Notes under the pieces: generated by a model | Databases searched by the model: none | What the model saw: only the letters and a program-made list of their open reading frames with translations | What the model was told of the DNA's origin: nothing | Source of the DNA: an uncultured Clostridia bacterium | GTDB lineage: Bacteria > Bacillota > Clostridia > Christensenellales > Aristaeellaceae | Assembly (NCBI GenBank): GCA_934647305.1 | Contig: CAKUFI010000041.1 | Span: 1-25,316 of the forward strand | Length of the DNA stretch: 25,316 nt | Direction: 5' to 3' | Position numbers and translations under genes: made by a program | Shown: positions 1-7,640 of the stretch, piece by piece | Position numbering within the stretch: the first letter of the stretch is position 1 | Layout of the letters: every line of letters starts with the position of its first letter

Positions 1-1
1 T

Positions 2-37
2 CCCGTGCCCACCGTACACGCCGCTGGGCGCGATTGA
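2..37 (+). CDS. Possible 3' end of a truncated plus-strand gene
   Basis: The window may open inside a plus-strand reading frame that ends VHAAGRD and stops at TGA 35-37. Only eleven codons are visible, so neither product nor coding status can be decided. The support is positional: three tight hairpins follow within 120 bases, and a strong plus-strand intrinsic terminator lies at 300-346, which implies plus-strand transcription arriving from the left. It could equally be non-coding. Confidence 0.18.
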   Translation, partial: PVPTVHAAGRD

Positions 38-42
38 AAGTT

Positions 43-154
43 CGAGAGGGTTGCGACCCTCTCGAGCTCTCCGGGGGGGTTCGACAGTCTGAATCTGCGG
101 AGAATTCCGCAGATTCGAAGAAACCAGCCGCTTCAGTCTATGGCGGCTGGTTTC
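43..154. other. Three consecutive perfect hairpins
   Basis: Three perfect inverted repeats stand in a row. The first has 9-bp arms at 43-51 and 56-64 with loop TGCG. The second has 11-bp arms at 91-101 and 106-116 with loop GAAT. The third has 12-bp arms at 120-131 and 143-154 with an 11-base loop. None is followed by a long T-run. They could be terminators, an mRNA-stabilising 3' end or a structured RNA. No RNA family was recognised. Confidence 0.6.
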
Positions 155-344
155 GTGTTCTGTCCGGCGGCAGCAACCGGGTGCAGGCTCAGCCTGCCAG
201 CAGCGCCGAACGAAAAGACGACCTTTCCTCGTCTCCACGCGAGAAGCCCCCTGTGCCAGAGGGTTTTTCCCCGTCTCGCAGGCGTTTTCCGGGAGAGGTC
301 TGGGGAGGCGCCTTTTTCAAAAAGGCGGCCTCCCCAGCGTTTTT
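155..344. other. Non-coding stretch between the left hairpins and the radical SAM gene
   Basis: No credible gene is seen here. Apart from the two terminator-like hairpins listed separately, there is a short palindrome with arms GCAGGC and GCCTGC near 183-197. Open frames through this stretch lack ribosome binding sites and recognisable protein features. Confidence 0.5.
213..234 (-). terminator. Candidate intrinsic terminator of the radical SAM transcript
   Basis: Read on the minus strand, a 6-bp stem (AGACGA/TCGTCT around a GGAAAGG loop) is followed directly by TTTTCG. It lies about 110 bases beyond the stop of the radical SAM gene at 345, so it could end the long minus-strand transcript. 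The stem is short, so confidence is modest. Confidence 0.4.
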
Positions 345-346
345 TT
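300..346 (+). terminator. Strong plus-strand intrinsic terminator
   Basis: The outer arms CTGGGGAGGC (300-309) and GCCTCCCCAG (328-337) pair perfectly. The inner arms GCCTTTTT and AAAAAGGC continue the stem. CGTTTTTTT follows, giving a plus-strand terminator. Its T-run overlaps the stop codon of the minus-strand radical SAM gene, so it would end convergent transcription from the left. Its architecture matches the palindrome at 6558-6595 (GGGGAG outer arm, GCC/TTTT inner arm). Confidence 0.75.
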
Positions 347-1469
347 ATAATACAATGTCACCGGGGCGATAGCCGTAGGGCAGCTCCTCCTCCTCGAGGA
401 AGGCGAAATGCTCGTCCTCGAGCGTGGGCAGGAACGCCCAATAGGGCAGGCTGTCGAATTCGCAGCCGTAGCTGCTTGCGCCGAACCAGCCGCCCTCCTT
501 GCTGCGCAGATTGAGGTCGCGGGCAAACTTGGTGCGGTTGGAGCAGTCGTGCACGACCAGGTTCCACTGTTCCTCGGCGGCGCGCCGCATCAGATGCTGG
601 GTCAGCGCGCGGCTGTAGATGGGCGAAATGTAGCCCTGGCGGGCGCAGTAGAGGTTCTCGCCCTCGTAGTTGCCGATGTTGTTGGGGTTGAGGTGCAGCT
701 CGGCGCAGTTGATGAAATCCAGCCCAGTGGACAGGATCGCCCGCTGCTTCTGCTGAAACTGCTCGAAAAACTCGGGCGTCATCGGGGTCTCGACGCCCAC
801 GCGCGGAATGTACCGTTTGGCCAGGCCGATGGACTCGATCACCTGATCGTCGCAGTCGCTCGCGCCCAGGTTGAACCGCAGCTCGTCCAGGCCTGCCTCG
901 CCCAGCGCCCGCAGCGACTGCTCGGTCGCCAGCGTGCCGTTGGTGTACAGGTGCTGATGCACGCCCGCGCGCCGGAACTTCGCGATAATGCCGTAATATT
1001 CCTCAATCTCCATGAACGGCTCCAGGTACACATACGACACCCCGCTGGGCTTTTTGTCGACGGACAGCAAAAGGTCGATGTCCTCCTCATAGAACTTCGT
1101 ACCACCGATCTCCCACATGCCCTCGCCGATGGGCGGCTGGCAGTCGAGCTCGCCGTAGTTGTAGCAGAATTTGCACTCCAGGTTGCACTTGTTGGTCTTT
1201 CGGATGGCGCTCAGTCCGCTGCCCAGCAGGCAGGAGCGGCACCCGCCGGGGAACTTCTCGTCCGGCCCGACGTAAAACGTGCGGTTTTCAAGCGACTTGA
1301 GGCCGGGAATCTGCGCCTGCAGCGCGGCAATGTTCGCGTCCACCGCCCGCTCGATCTGCGCCAGCACCGCGTAGGCAATCTCCTGCTGATGCGGCATCAG
1401 CTGCTCGTCCTCGGGCAGCTGCGCGAAAAACTCGAACCACATCCGTGCGTCCTTCTTCGAAATCTTCAT
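345..1469 (-). CDS. Radical SAM protein of unknown substrate
   Basis: The protein has 374 residues and carries a canonical radical SAM iron-sulfur motif, CNLECKFCY, at about residues 95-103 (C95, C99, C102). Such enzymes reductively cleave S-adenosylmethionine to start radical chemistry. A further cysteine pair, GCRSC, lies just upstream (C77, C80), with C110 after the motif, so an extra metal site is possible. The later segment with YLEPFMEIEEYYG and LYTNGTLA fits the TIM-barrel of the family. I chose ATG 1469 because AAAGGTGAG precedes it. A GTG at 1487 is in frame but overlaps the upstream stop. It sits 7 bp after the beta-helix gene, so the two are probably co-transcribed. The substrate is not deducible. 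Confidence 0.85.
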   Translation of the reverse strand: MKISKKDARMWFEFFAQLPEDEQLMPHQQEIAYAVLAQIERAVDANIAALQAQIPGLKSLENRTFYVGPDEKFPGGCRSCLLGSGLSAIRKTNKCNLECKFCYNYGELDCQPPIGEGMWEIGGTKFYEEDIDLLLSVDKKPSGVSYVYLEPFMEIEEYYGIIAKFRRAGVHQHLYTNGTLATEQSLRALGEAGLDELRFNLGASDCDDQVIESIGLAKRYIPRVGVETPMTPEFFEQFQQKQRAILSTGLDFINCAELHLNPNNIGNYEGENLYCARQGYISPIYSRALTQHLMRRAAEEQWNLVVHDCSNRTKFARDLNLRSKEGGWFGASSYGCEFDSLPYWAFLPTLEDEHFAFLEEEELPYGYRPGDIVL

Positions 1470-1476
1470 CCGTATC

Positions 1477-2910
1477 TCACCTTTCACCCGCTGCGTTCAG
1501 CCTGATGCCCTCCCCGCGAAGCAGCTGCGAGCCTTCGCCGCGCAGGCGCACGTTTCTCGCGCTCAGCTCCACGTCGCCGTATCCCCCAAACGCGTCCTGT
1601 CCCGAGGGATGCACGCTCAGGCCGTCAAAGTCCATTCCGCGCGCCCTCGCCCCGCCAAACGTCGCCGCGCAGGGCGTTTCATAGCCGTAGTCCCCGCCGC
1701 GGGCAGTCCAGTCCTCCGCCCGGCGCACCGCGTTTCGCGCGAAGCCCAGGTTCCGGAAGCGCACATCCTCGAACTCGCCCTTCCCCACGTACACCGCCGC
1801 CGCGCTGTCGCCGAACATCTGCACGCCGTCGATCAGCGAATCGCACAGCGTACACGACAGCGTCACGCCGAACTGCGCGCAGGCCTGCACATTGCGCACC
1901 GTGATATTGAACGTATCGCCCAGCCGCGAGCGCGCGTCCGGCATGTCCGGGTTATAATAGCCGTTTTCGCCGATGCGCACGCACACCTCCGGCCGGCGGT
2001 TACGGCTCTCGAACGTGCGCCAGTAGACCGGCTCCACCGCCCACGGCCCTCTTTCCGCATCGGGCAGGCGCAGCGGATACGTTTCCGCGCCCGGCGCGGC
2101 CGGATCGATCTCCACGCTGGTCTGCACGTTCTCGATGACCACGTTGTACAGCTTGCGCCCGTCCTGATTGAGCAGGCGCACCACCGCGCACAGCGAGCAG
2201 GCCGACACATCCCGAATCACGACATTGTGAATGGAGGGATCCATGCCCTCCACCGGCAGGATGCTCCGGTCGGCCAGCGCGGTCAGGGCGATCGTATCGT
2301 CCTGCGTATAGCCGGTAATATGCTCGACCAGGAAGTCGAAGCAGCCCTCGCGCAGGTCGATTCCGTCGCAGTTCGGGCAGTTTCCGCTGCTCATGAAGTC
2401 AATTCCCGACACGTGCCCGTTCGAGCAGAAGTGGAAGGTCATGCCCCAGTAGCGCGCGTTGACCAGCCGCAGGTTCTCGACCCGCACCCGCTCGACATTC
2501 TGAAAATGCACCAGCGTGTTTTCGAGCGCCCTGCGCCCGGTCTGCGCCTCATTGCGCTCGATCACGCCGTTGTGCCTGCCGCCGTCGAGCACCGCGTTTC
2601 CCACGCCGAACAGGCAAATATCATGCTGCCTGTTCTCTGGCCTGGCTGCCTGCACGGTGCGCGCCGTGTCGTTCTTGAACAGGCTGTCCACCGCGCCGTC
2701 CGCCAGGCGCAGATGCGCGTTTTCCAGGCAGACCGCGCTGCCGCTGTGCAGCTTCACCGCCCGCTCGAGCACCCACTTCTGCTCGCCCGTGCGCTCGTTT
2801 CGCGCCGGAATCACAACGGTCTGGCCGGTTTTTGCCGCCTCGTCGACCGCCGCCTGAATCATCTGCGCGTCGTCCGCCAGATTCGCCCACCGGTTCGGAT
2901 TGATCGCCAT
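1477..2910 (-). CDS. Right-handed beta-helix protein, GH28/pectate-lyase-like
   Basis: The 477-residue product opens with a segment typical of beta-helix hydrolases (DDAQMIQAAVDEAAKTGQTVVIPA) and then shows repeated short strands of the type VERVRVENLRLVNA and IHNVVIRDVSA. A GH28-like acidic cluster is present: CDGID with D182 and D185, then TQDDTIAL with D204 and D205, matching the NxDG and DD catalytic motifs of polygalacturonases. The usual GHG and RIK motifs are not obvious, so the activity may differ or be lost. No signal peptide is seen, which suggests an intracellular enzyme acting on imported oligosaccharides. GAGGAGG precedes ATG 2910. It lies 34 bp downstream of the permease gene and directly upstream of the radical SAM gene. 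Confidence 0.75.
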   Translation of the reverse strand: MAINPNRWANLADDAQMIQAAVDEAAKTGQTVVIPARNERTGEQKWVLERAVKLHSGSAVCLENAHLRLADGAVDSLFKNDTARTVQAARPENRQHDICLFGVGNAVLDGGRHNGVIERNEAQTGRRALENTLVHFQNVERVRVENLRLVNARYWGMTFHFCSNGHVSGIDFMSSGNCPNCDGIDLREGCFDFLVEHITGYTQDDTIALTALADRSILPVEGMDPSIHNVVIRDVSACSLCAVVRLLNQDGRKLYNVVIENVQTSVEIDPAAPGAETYPLRLPDAERGPWAVEPVYWRTFESRNRRPEVCVRIGENGYYNPDMPDARSRLGDTFNITVRNVQACAQFGVTLSCTLCDSLIDGVQMFGDSAAAVYVGKGEFEDVRFRNLGFARNAVRRAEDWTARGGDYGYETPCAATFGGARARGMDFDGLSVHPSGQDAFGGYGDVELSARNVRLRGEGSQLLRGEGIRLNAAGER

Positions 2911-2944
2911 CCGTGCTTCCTCCTCAGAAACGTTCTTCTTTTTT

Positions 2945-4333
2945 TCACTCCCCGTTTCGTATCGCCGCGAGCGAGGACAGCCGCATCGCGCGATAGGCCG
3001 GGTACAGGCCGGAGAGCACCGACACCCCGATCACGAACGCCCACGCGCCCCAGCCCAGCGCCGGGGAAATCACCGACGTCGCCGCGCCCTCGACCGAGAA
3101 CATGGCGCTGCTGGACATGATCGAGGCGACCAGCGCGCGCATCCACTGCACGTGGTTGAGCGCATAGGACAGCAGAAGGGAGGCAAGCAGCCCCGCGCCG
3201 CCGCCGAACACGCCGATGTACGCCGCCTCGCTCAGAAACAGCATCCGGATATTGCGCAGCGAGCAGCCCAGCACCTTCATCACGCCGATCTCCCGGGTGC
3301 GCTCGTAAATGGACATCATCATGGTATTGGCGATGGACAGCGCGGCCACCAGCATCGAAATCGCGCCGATAAAGCCCAAAAACGCCTGCATCGTGCCGAT
3401 CTGCTGCCTGAGCGTGTTCACCGTCTCCATCGGGCTCTGGTACTGCAGGCCATATTCGTTGAGCTGCTTGCAGACCTCCTCCACGTCGTTCACCGTCGCG
3501 GCCAGCACCTGCACCGTGTCGTAATTGTCCAGCGACTCCACGCCCAGCTCCTTGAACAGGCCCTTGTTCTCCTTATACATCTTCTTGAGCCAGTTCAGGT
3601 TGACCACGGCGCAGCTCGTGAACTGATAGTCGTTCAGGTTGGCCCGGATAATGCCGGTGAGCTTGGCCGGATAGGTCTTCTCGAACACCTCCGGCTCGTA
3701 ATTGTTGGCCTCGTAGTTGGAGTAGTCCTCGTACCGGAGCGTGACCTCATACTTACTGGAGTACCAGTTGATGTTCGGCAGGGGCAGCTCGCCGCCGTCA
3801 TAGAGTATGGAGTAGTAGTCCACCCACTCGCGCTCCTTTTTTGGGTCCTGGAAGTCGAGCAGCGCGATTTCGGACATGATGAACTCCATCCGGCTGGTGG
3901 AGCCTGAAAAGTAATGCCCGCTCTTGAGGCCCTGGATCTGGGCGAAGTCCTCCGGGTACACGCCCATGAGCACGGTGGAATTCTCGTATTTGCCGGTCTT
4001 GACGATGAACTCGCCCCCAAAATACAGGCTGACCAGCGGCGTAACCGCCTTCACGCCCGCCATCCGGCGCACGTCGCGCACGGTCGCATCGGTGATGCGG
4101 GTGACTCTGCGGCCGCCGGAGCCTGCGCCATAATAAGGATACACCTCGATCAGGCGCAGGTTGGAGCTCTTCTCGAGCGCCTTCATCTGCGCCTCCTCCG
4201 CGCCCGCGCCCAGCGACAGCGTGACCACGATGGCCGCCGTGCCGATCACCACGCCCAGCATGGTCAGCAGCGTGCGCAGCCTGCGCCGCTTCAGGTTCTG
4301 CAGGCTCAGCAGCAGAATGTCAGTCCATCTCAT
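2945..4333 (-). CDS. ABC transporter permease, MacB/FtsX type
   Basis: The 462-residue protein has MacB/FtsX topology. A basic N-terminal segment (LKRRRLRTLLTMLGVVIG) leads into a first membrane helix. A large extracytoplasmic domain follows, roughly residues 50-310. Three C-terminal helices follow, with ERTREIGVMKVLG between the first two, a signature of the FtsX-like domain. It probably works with the ATPase at 6887-7597 and the secreted protein encoded immediately upstream. Its start lies inside the last codons of that upstream gene (14-base overlap), so translation is likely coupled. I chose ATG 4333; a TTG at 4342 is in frame. Such systems move or extrude envelope substrates mechanically rather than through a pore. 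The substrate is unknown. Confidence 0.85.
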   Translation of the reverse strand: MRWTDILLLSLQNLKRRRLRTLLTMLGVVIGTAAIVVTLSLGAGAEEAQMKALEKSSNLRLIEVYPYYGAGSGGRRVTRITDATVRDVRRMAGVKAVTPLVSLYFGGEFIVKTGKYENSTVLMGVYPEDFAQIQGLKSGHYFSGSTSRMEFIMSEIALLDFQDPKKEREWVDYYSILYDGGELPLPNINWYSSKYEVTLRYEDYSNYEANNYEPEVFEKTYPAKLTGIIRANLNDYQFTSCAVVNLNWLKKMYKENKGLFKELGVESLDNYDTVQVLAATVNDVEEVCKQLNEYGLQYQSPMETVNTLRQQIGTMQAFLGFIGAISMLVAALSIANTMMMSIYERTREIGVMKVLGCSLRNIRMLFLSEAAYIGVFGGGAGLLASLLLSYALNHVQWMRALVASIMSSSAMFSVEGAATSVISPALGWGAWAFVIGVSVLSGLYPAYRAMRLSSLAAIRNGE

Positions 4334-6533
4334 CGTCTTCAAGCGCCTTGACGTGCCGTGAGTGCGCGCTCACGCCGATGGAAACCACCAGCAGCACCAC
4401 CAGCGCGGCCGCCGCCGCATACAGCCACCAGGGCATCAGCGACAGGATCTCCATGGTTTTCGATTCCTCATTTGCATAGTCGCCGGTCGGGTCGTCCGTC
4501 GGCAGGCTCCAGTTGTTGTCGTCGTAGCTCTGCTCGGCCTCGCACCAGAACGAAACCGGCTTGGTCAGCGAGTACTGCCTGCCCGAGCCGTCCTCGTAGC
4601 TCACCTCGAGCTCCAGCGCGTACTGGCCCGAAACCAGCGGCACCACGCTCAGCTCCGCCTTCTTGGCCGAGCCGCTCTCCATGTTGCCCAGGTAATAGGA
4701 CGCGGGCAGCGCCAGGTTCTCGTCGTCGGCCTTCGCGGTCACGGTCACGTTGTACAGGGTGGTGCGCCCCTCGTTGATGACCTGCAGCGAAATGTCGTAG
4801 CTGTCGCCCGCGGTGGGCGCGGTCGAGTCGACGACCGGGTCGTCCACCTTGATGCGCTGCAGCTGTGCCACCTGGATGTTCAGCGTCTGCGAGGCGCTCT
4901 GGGCCGTCACCGCCTGATCCTCGTACTCAAACTGCACGTCCACCTTGAGCGCCGTTTCGGGCACAGACAGGCTGGAGGACACCGGATACCTCAGCTCGTA
5001 GGTCGAGTTCGCGTCGATCCGGTCGATGTACACAGTATTCGAGCCGGAGGTGGGCAGCAGCACGTCGTCCTGCACGCTGACCGTCGCGCGGATGTTCTGC
5101 ACGTACTGCTTCTGGCTGGTGTTTCTGATGGTGAACACCAGGTCGAACCGGTCGCCCGCGGTGACGTTCGCCGGATCGGTCGCGATTTTCTCGACCATCA
5201 GGCGCGCCTGGGGCATGGTCGTGGGCGACACGTAGCCGCCGCCTCCCCCGCCGCCGGTCGATATGCCGGTCACGTTCACGTTCAGGCTGATTTCCGCCTC
5301 GCTGAGCTCCTCGGAGCCTGCCAGGCGGTATCTCGCCAGGAAGGTCACCGGCTGCACGCCGTTTGTGGCGGTGCTCTTGACCTTCAGATTGTCAAAGACC
5401 GCGTAGCCGTGGTTCACGCCGTTTTCGATGATCGCGTGCGCTACGCCCTGCTCGCCCATCTCCAGCGGGCAGGAAATATCCGCCGCCATCTCGGGCGTGA
5501 TCTCGAGCGCCAGATACTCTATATAGGAAAGGATTTCCCCGCCATACGCCGCGTCCCGCGCCCAGGGCACGTAGTTCCCCGAGTCGTCCCGGTTGGAGTA
5601 GATGCGCGTCGCGTCCAGCACGAAGGACACGGGTACCTGCAGGCTGCCCGTCTTTTTCGCCGAGAATTCGGGCGTACCGCGCACCTCGCCCAGCATGAGC
5701 TTTCCCGCCTCGGGATCGGGCGCATCGGTCGGCTCGGGCGAATCGGTGGGTTCGGGCGACTCGCTGGGCACAGGCGTTTCATCGGGATTCGGAGTGACCT
5801 CGCCCCCGTCGCCGACCACCAGCGTCACCCTTTCGCGGATCGGCTCGCCGCCCCGGTTGGTGTGGCCGGCGCGGTCGGTGTAGTAGATCTCGAAGCGCAG
5901 CTTATACGCGCCCGGCGTCGCATCGTGTCGGATCGTAAGTCGCTCAAAAAGCGCGTAGGCGGACAGAAACGCGCCGTTTACAGGCCGACTGGACAGATCC
6001 CCGGTCAGCCCGAACAGATACGAGGCATCCTCGCCTGCCAGCAGGCGCACCTCCACCTCGGCAAGCGCCCCCGCGATTTCGCCGGTGAACGCGCCCGGAT
6101 ACCGGCCGCTCACCCAGTCCTCGTAGCTCAGCTCGATCAGCGACGCGCCCTGCTCGTCCTGCCACAGGTACTCGTGACTGGTCAGGCGCGTCCCGCAAAA
6201 GGCGAACGAATACGGCAGTGCCAGCGTCATCGTCTGCCCGGGCAGCGCCTCCCAGCCCTCGTCGAGCAGCGACAGCTCGGGCGTTTCCCCGGCCGTCGCT
6301 TCGGGCGCAGTCGGCGCGCTGGTCGGAATCGGCGTCTCCTCCGGCGCGGAGGTCGCCGTTTCAGGCGCGCTCGTCGCCGTTTCAGGCGCGCTCGTCGTCG
6401 TTTCAGGCACACTCGTCGCCGTTTCAGGCGGATTGGTCGCCTCGCCCTCCGCAAAAACCGCGCACGGAGTCAGCAGCGCCGCAATCAGCCACGCCGCCAG
6501 CGCCCTCGCGCACCACATTCGTATCTTCTTCAT
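4320..6533 (-). CDS. Secreted CARDB-like protein with C-terminal membrane anchor
   Basis: This 737-residue protein has an N-terminal signal peptide (basic MKKIRMW, hydrophobic core, cleavage near AVFA-EG). A Pro/Thr/Ser/Ala/Glu-rich linker with tandem ETATSAPE repeats follows. Next come extracellular domains, a second low-complexity linker of the EPTDSPEPTDAPDPE type, a glycine-rich hinge and two CARDB-like beta domains, with typical phrases such as VTAGDRFDLVFTIRNTS and PTAGDSYDISLQVINEG. It ends in one membrane helix and a short charged tail (ALEDDEMD). AAGGAGAAG precedes ATG 6533. By position it is the extracytoplasmic partner of the ATPase-permease pair, perhaps playing the role MacA has in Gram-negatives. 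That role is inference, and the ligand is unknown. Confidence 0.8.
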   Translation of the reverse strand: MKKIRMWCARALAAWLIAALLTPCAVFAEGEATNPPETATSVPETTTSAPETATSAPETATSAPEETPIPTSAPTAPEATAGETPELSLLDEGWEALPGQTMTLALPYSFAFCGTRLTSHEYLWQDEQGASLIELSYEDWVSGRYPGAFTGEIAGALAEVEVRLLAGEDASYLFGLTGDLSSRPVNGAFLSAYALFERLTIRHDATPGAYKLRFEIYYTDRAGHTNRGGEPIRERVTLVVGDGGEVTPNPDETPVPSESPEPTDSPEPTDAPDPEAGKLMLGEVRGTPEFSAKKTGSLQVPVSFVLDATRIYSNRDDSGNYVPWARDAAYGGEILSYIEYLALEITPEMAADISCPLEMGEQGVAHAIIENGVNHGYAVFDNLKVKSTATNGVQPVTFLARYRLAGSEELSEAEISLNVNVTGISTGGGGGGGYVSPTTMPQARLMVEKIATDPANVTAGDRFDLVFTIRNTSQKQYVQNIRATVSVQDDVLLPTSGSNTVYIDRIDANSTYELRYPVSSSLSVPETALKVDVQFEYEDQAVTAQSASQTLNIQVAQLQRIKVDDPVVDSTAPTAGDSYDISLQVINEGRTTLYNVTVTAKADDENLALPASYYLGNMESGSAKKAELSVVPLVSGQYALELEVSYEDGSGRQYSLTKPVSFWCEAEQSYDDNNWSLPTDDPTGDYANEESKTMEILSLMPWWLYAAAAALVVLLVVSIGVSAHSRHVKALEDDEMD
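6351..6434 (-). repeat. Four 21-bp tandem repeats coding ETATSAP units
   Basis: Four head-to-tail 21-bp units start at 6351, 6372, 6393 and 6414 and encode seven-residue Pro/Thr/Ala/Glu repeats in the linker after the signal peptide. The near-identity of units one and two suggests recent expansion by slippage. Copy number probably varies between strains. Confidence 0.85.
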
Positions 6534-6557
6534 CTTCTTCTCCTTGGGGGGGGGACG

Positions 6558-6595
6558 TTGGGGAGACGGCTTTTCTAAGAAAAGCCTCTCCCCAA
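6558..6595. repeat. 17-bp-stem palindrome in the leader of the CARDB gene
   Basis: The outer arms TTGGGGAGA (6558-6566) and TCTCCCCAA (6587-6595) pair. The inner arms GGCTTTTC (6568-6575) and GAAAAGCC (6579-6586) pair around loop TAA, with one bulged base. No T-run follows on either strand, so it is not a standard terminator. It sits just upstream of a nine-base homopolymer (6546-6554, C on the coding strand) and the ribosome binding site of the gene starting at 6533. The same design recurs at 300-337, which suggests a dispersed palindromic element. Confidence 0.7.
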
Positions 6596-6886
6596 ACCCC
6601 TCTCGAAAAGTACTTGCAAGAGAGCCTTAATAACCTCTTTTGTCATGTATCGCTTGCCTGTAAGGGTAAAGGGAGCGTTCGCAGTCTGTCCGCACGGACG
6701 CAAGACTGCCGTCGACAGAGGACGTAACCGGCTCTTCAACGACAGACATTTTGCGCAGAACGCAATGAAACGTCCCGACGCAAGCCCTGAACAGGCGCGA
6801 CACTCGTCCTCCAGGCTTTTGAACGTCCGGAAAACGTCCGCCGCCCGAGCCTGGGCAAATCCCATGCGGCGGCTTCTCCGGACGCT
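6596..6886 (-). other. Structured intercistronic region between ABC ATPase and CARDB genes
   Basis: No credible gene is present, although short frames are open. Two further foldable elements are visible. One is a nested hairpin at 6681-6709 (GCAGTC/GACTGC enclosing GTCCG/CGGAC). The other is a long imperfect hairpin at 6824-6884, with outer arms CGTCCGGA/TCCGGACG, then CCGCCGC/GCGGCGG, then TGGG/CCCA. The second begins 3 bases beyond the ATPase stop and may terminate or stabilise that transcript. No clear sigma-A promoter was found for the downstream gene. Confidence 0.5.
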
Positions 6887-7597
6887 TCACCCGTGCTGCG
6901 CGCGATCGTTCGGCTCGACCAGCCTGCCGTCGAGCAGGTGAATCACGTGATCGGCGTACTGCTCGAACTCGGGATCGTGCGTAACCATGATCAGCGTCGT
7001 GCCGCGCTCCCGGCAAATGCGCTGAATCAGCGCCAGAATTTCGCGCGAGGTGCCGTAGTCCAGGTTGCCGGTCGGCTCGTCGGCGAAGAGGATTTTGGGC
7101 CGCGTGACCAGCGCCCGGGCAATGCCCACTCGCTGCTGCTGGCCGCCGGACATCTGCGAGGGCTTATGGTGCATATGCGTCTTCAGGCCCACCGCCTCGA
7201 GCATCTGCCGCGCCCGGCGGGTTCGCTCCGCCCGCCCCACGCCCTGATAGACCAGTGGCATGGCCACGTTGTCCAGCGCGTCGTGCGCCTCGAAGAGGTT
7301 AAAGGACTGGAACACGAAGCCCACGTTCTTCAGGCGAAACGAGACCAGCTGGCTCTCGTTCATGCGCTCAATCTGCTTGCCCGCGGCGCGAATCTGGCCG
7401 CGCGTGGGCTTTTCCAGGCCGGCCATCAGGTTGAGCAGGGTGGACTTGCCCGAGCCGGATCGCCCGACGATCAGCGCGAACTCGCCGGTCTTTATGCCGA
7501 GCGACACGTCCTGAAGCGCGTGCACCCGCTCGCTGCCCACCGCGTAGGTCTTGCTGACCTGTGAGAGCACGAGCATGTTTTCTTCGTTCACGGACAT
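6887..7597 (-). CDS. ABC transporter ATP-binding protein, MacB/LolD type
   Basis: The 236-residue cytoplasmic ATPase has all expected motifs: Walker A GRSGSGKST (45-53), a Q-loop FVFQSFNLF near 95-102, the signature SGGQQQR near 150-156, Walker B ILFADEPTGNLD (169-180) and an H-loop MVTHD. The spacing and TGNLD motif place it in the LolD/MacB/FtsE group that pairs with FtsX-like permeases, here most likely the one at 2945-4333. AGGAGG lies 5 bases before ATG 7597. It begins 43 bp after sigH and may be reached by read-through from that operon. It is separated from its presumed partner genes by a structured 350-bp region. Confidence 0.92.
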   Translation of the reverse strand: MSVNEENMLVLSQVSKTYAVGSERVHALQDVSLGIKTGEFALIVGRSGSGKSTLLNLMAGLEKPTRGQIRAAGKQIERMNESQLVSFRLKNVGFVFQSFNLFEAHDALDNVAMPLVYQGVGRAERTRRARQMLEAVGLKTHMHHKPSQMSGGQQQRVGIARALVTRPKILFADEPTGNLDYGTSREILALIQRICRERGTTLIMVTHDPEFEQYADHVIHLLDGRLVEPNDRAQHG

Positions 7598-7640
7598 GCC
7601 TCCTGTCGTTTCGCCTGTTCGCCGCTCCGGGTCCTTTCCC

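Noticed and set aside
6575..6865. A 96-codon minus-strand open frame in the ABC intercistronic region
   Set aside because: It has no ribosome binding site, runs through two hairpins, and ends in the translation of the palindromic element. Composition is not protein-like.
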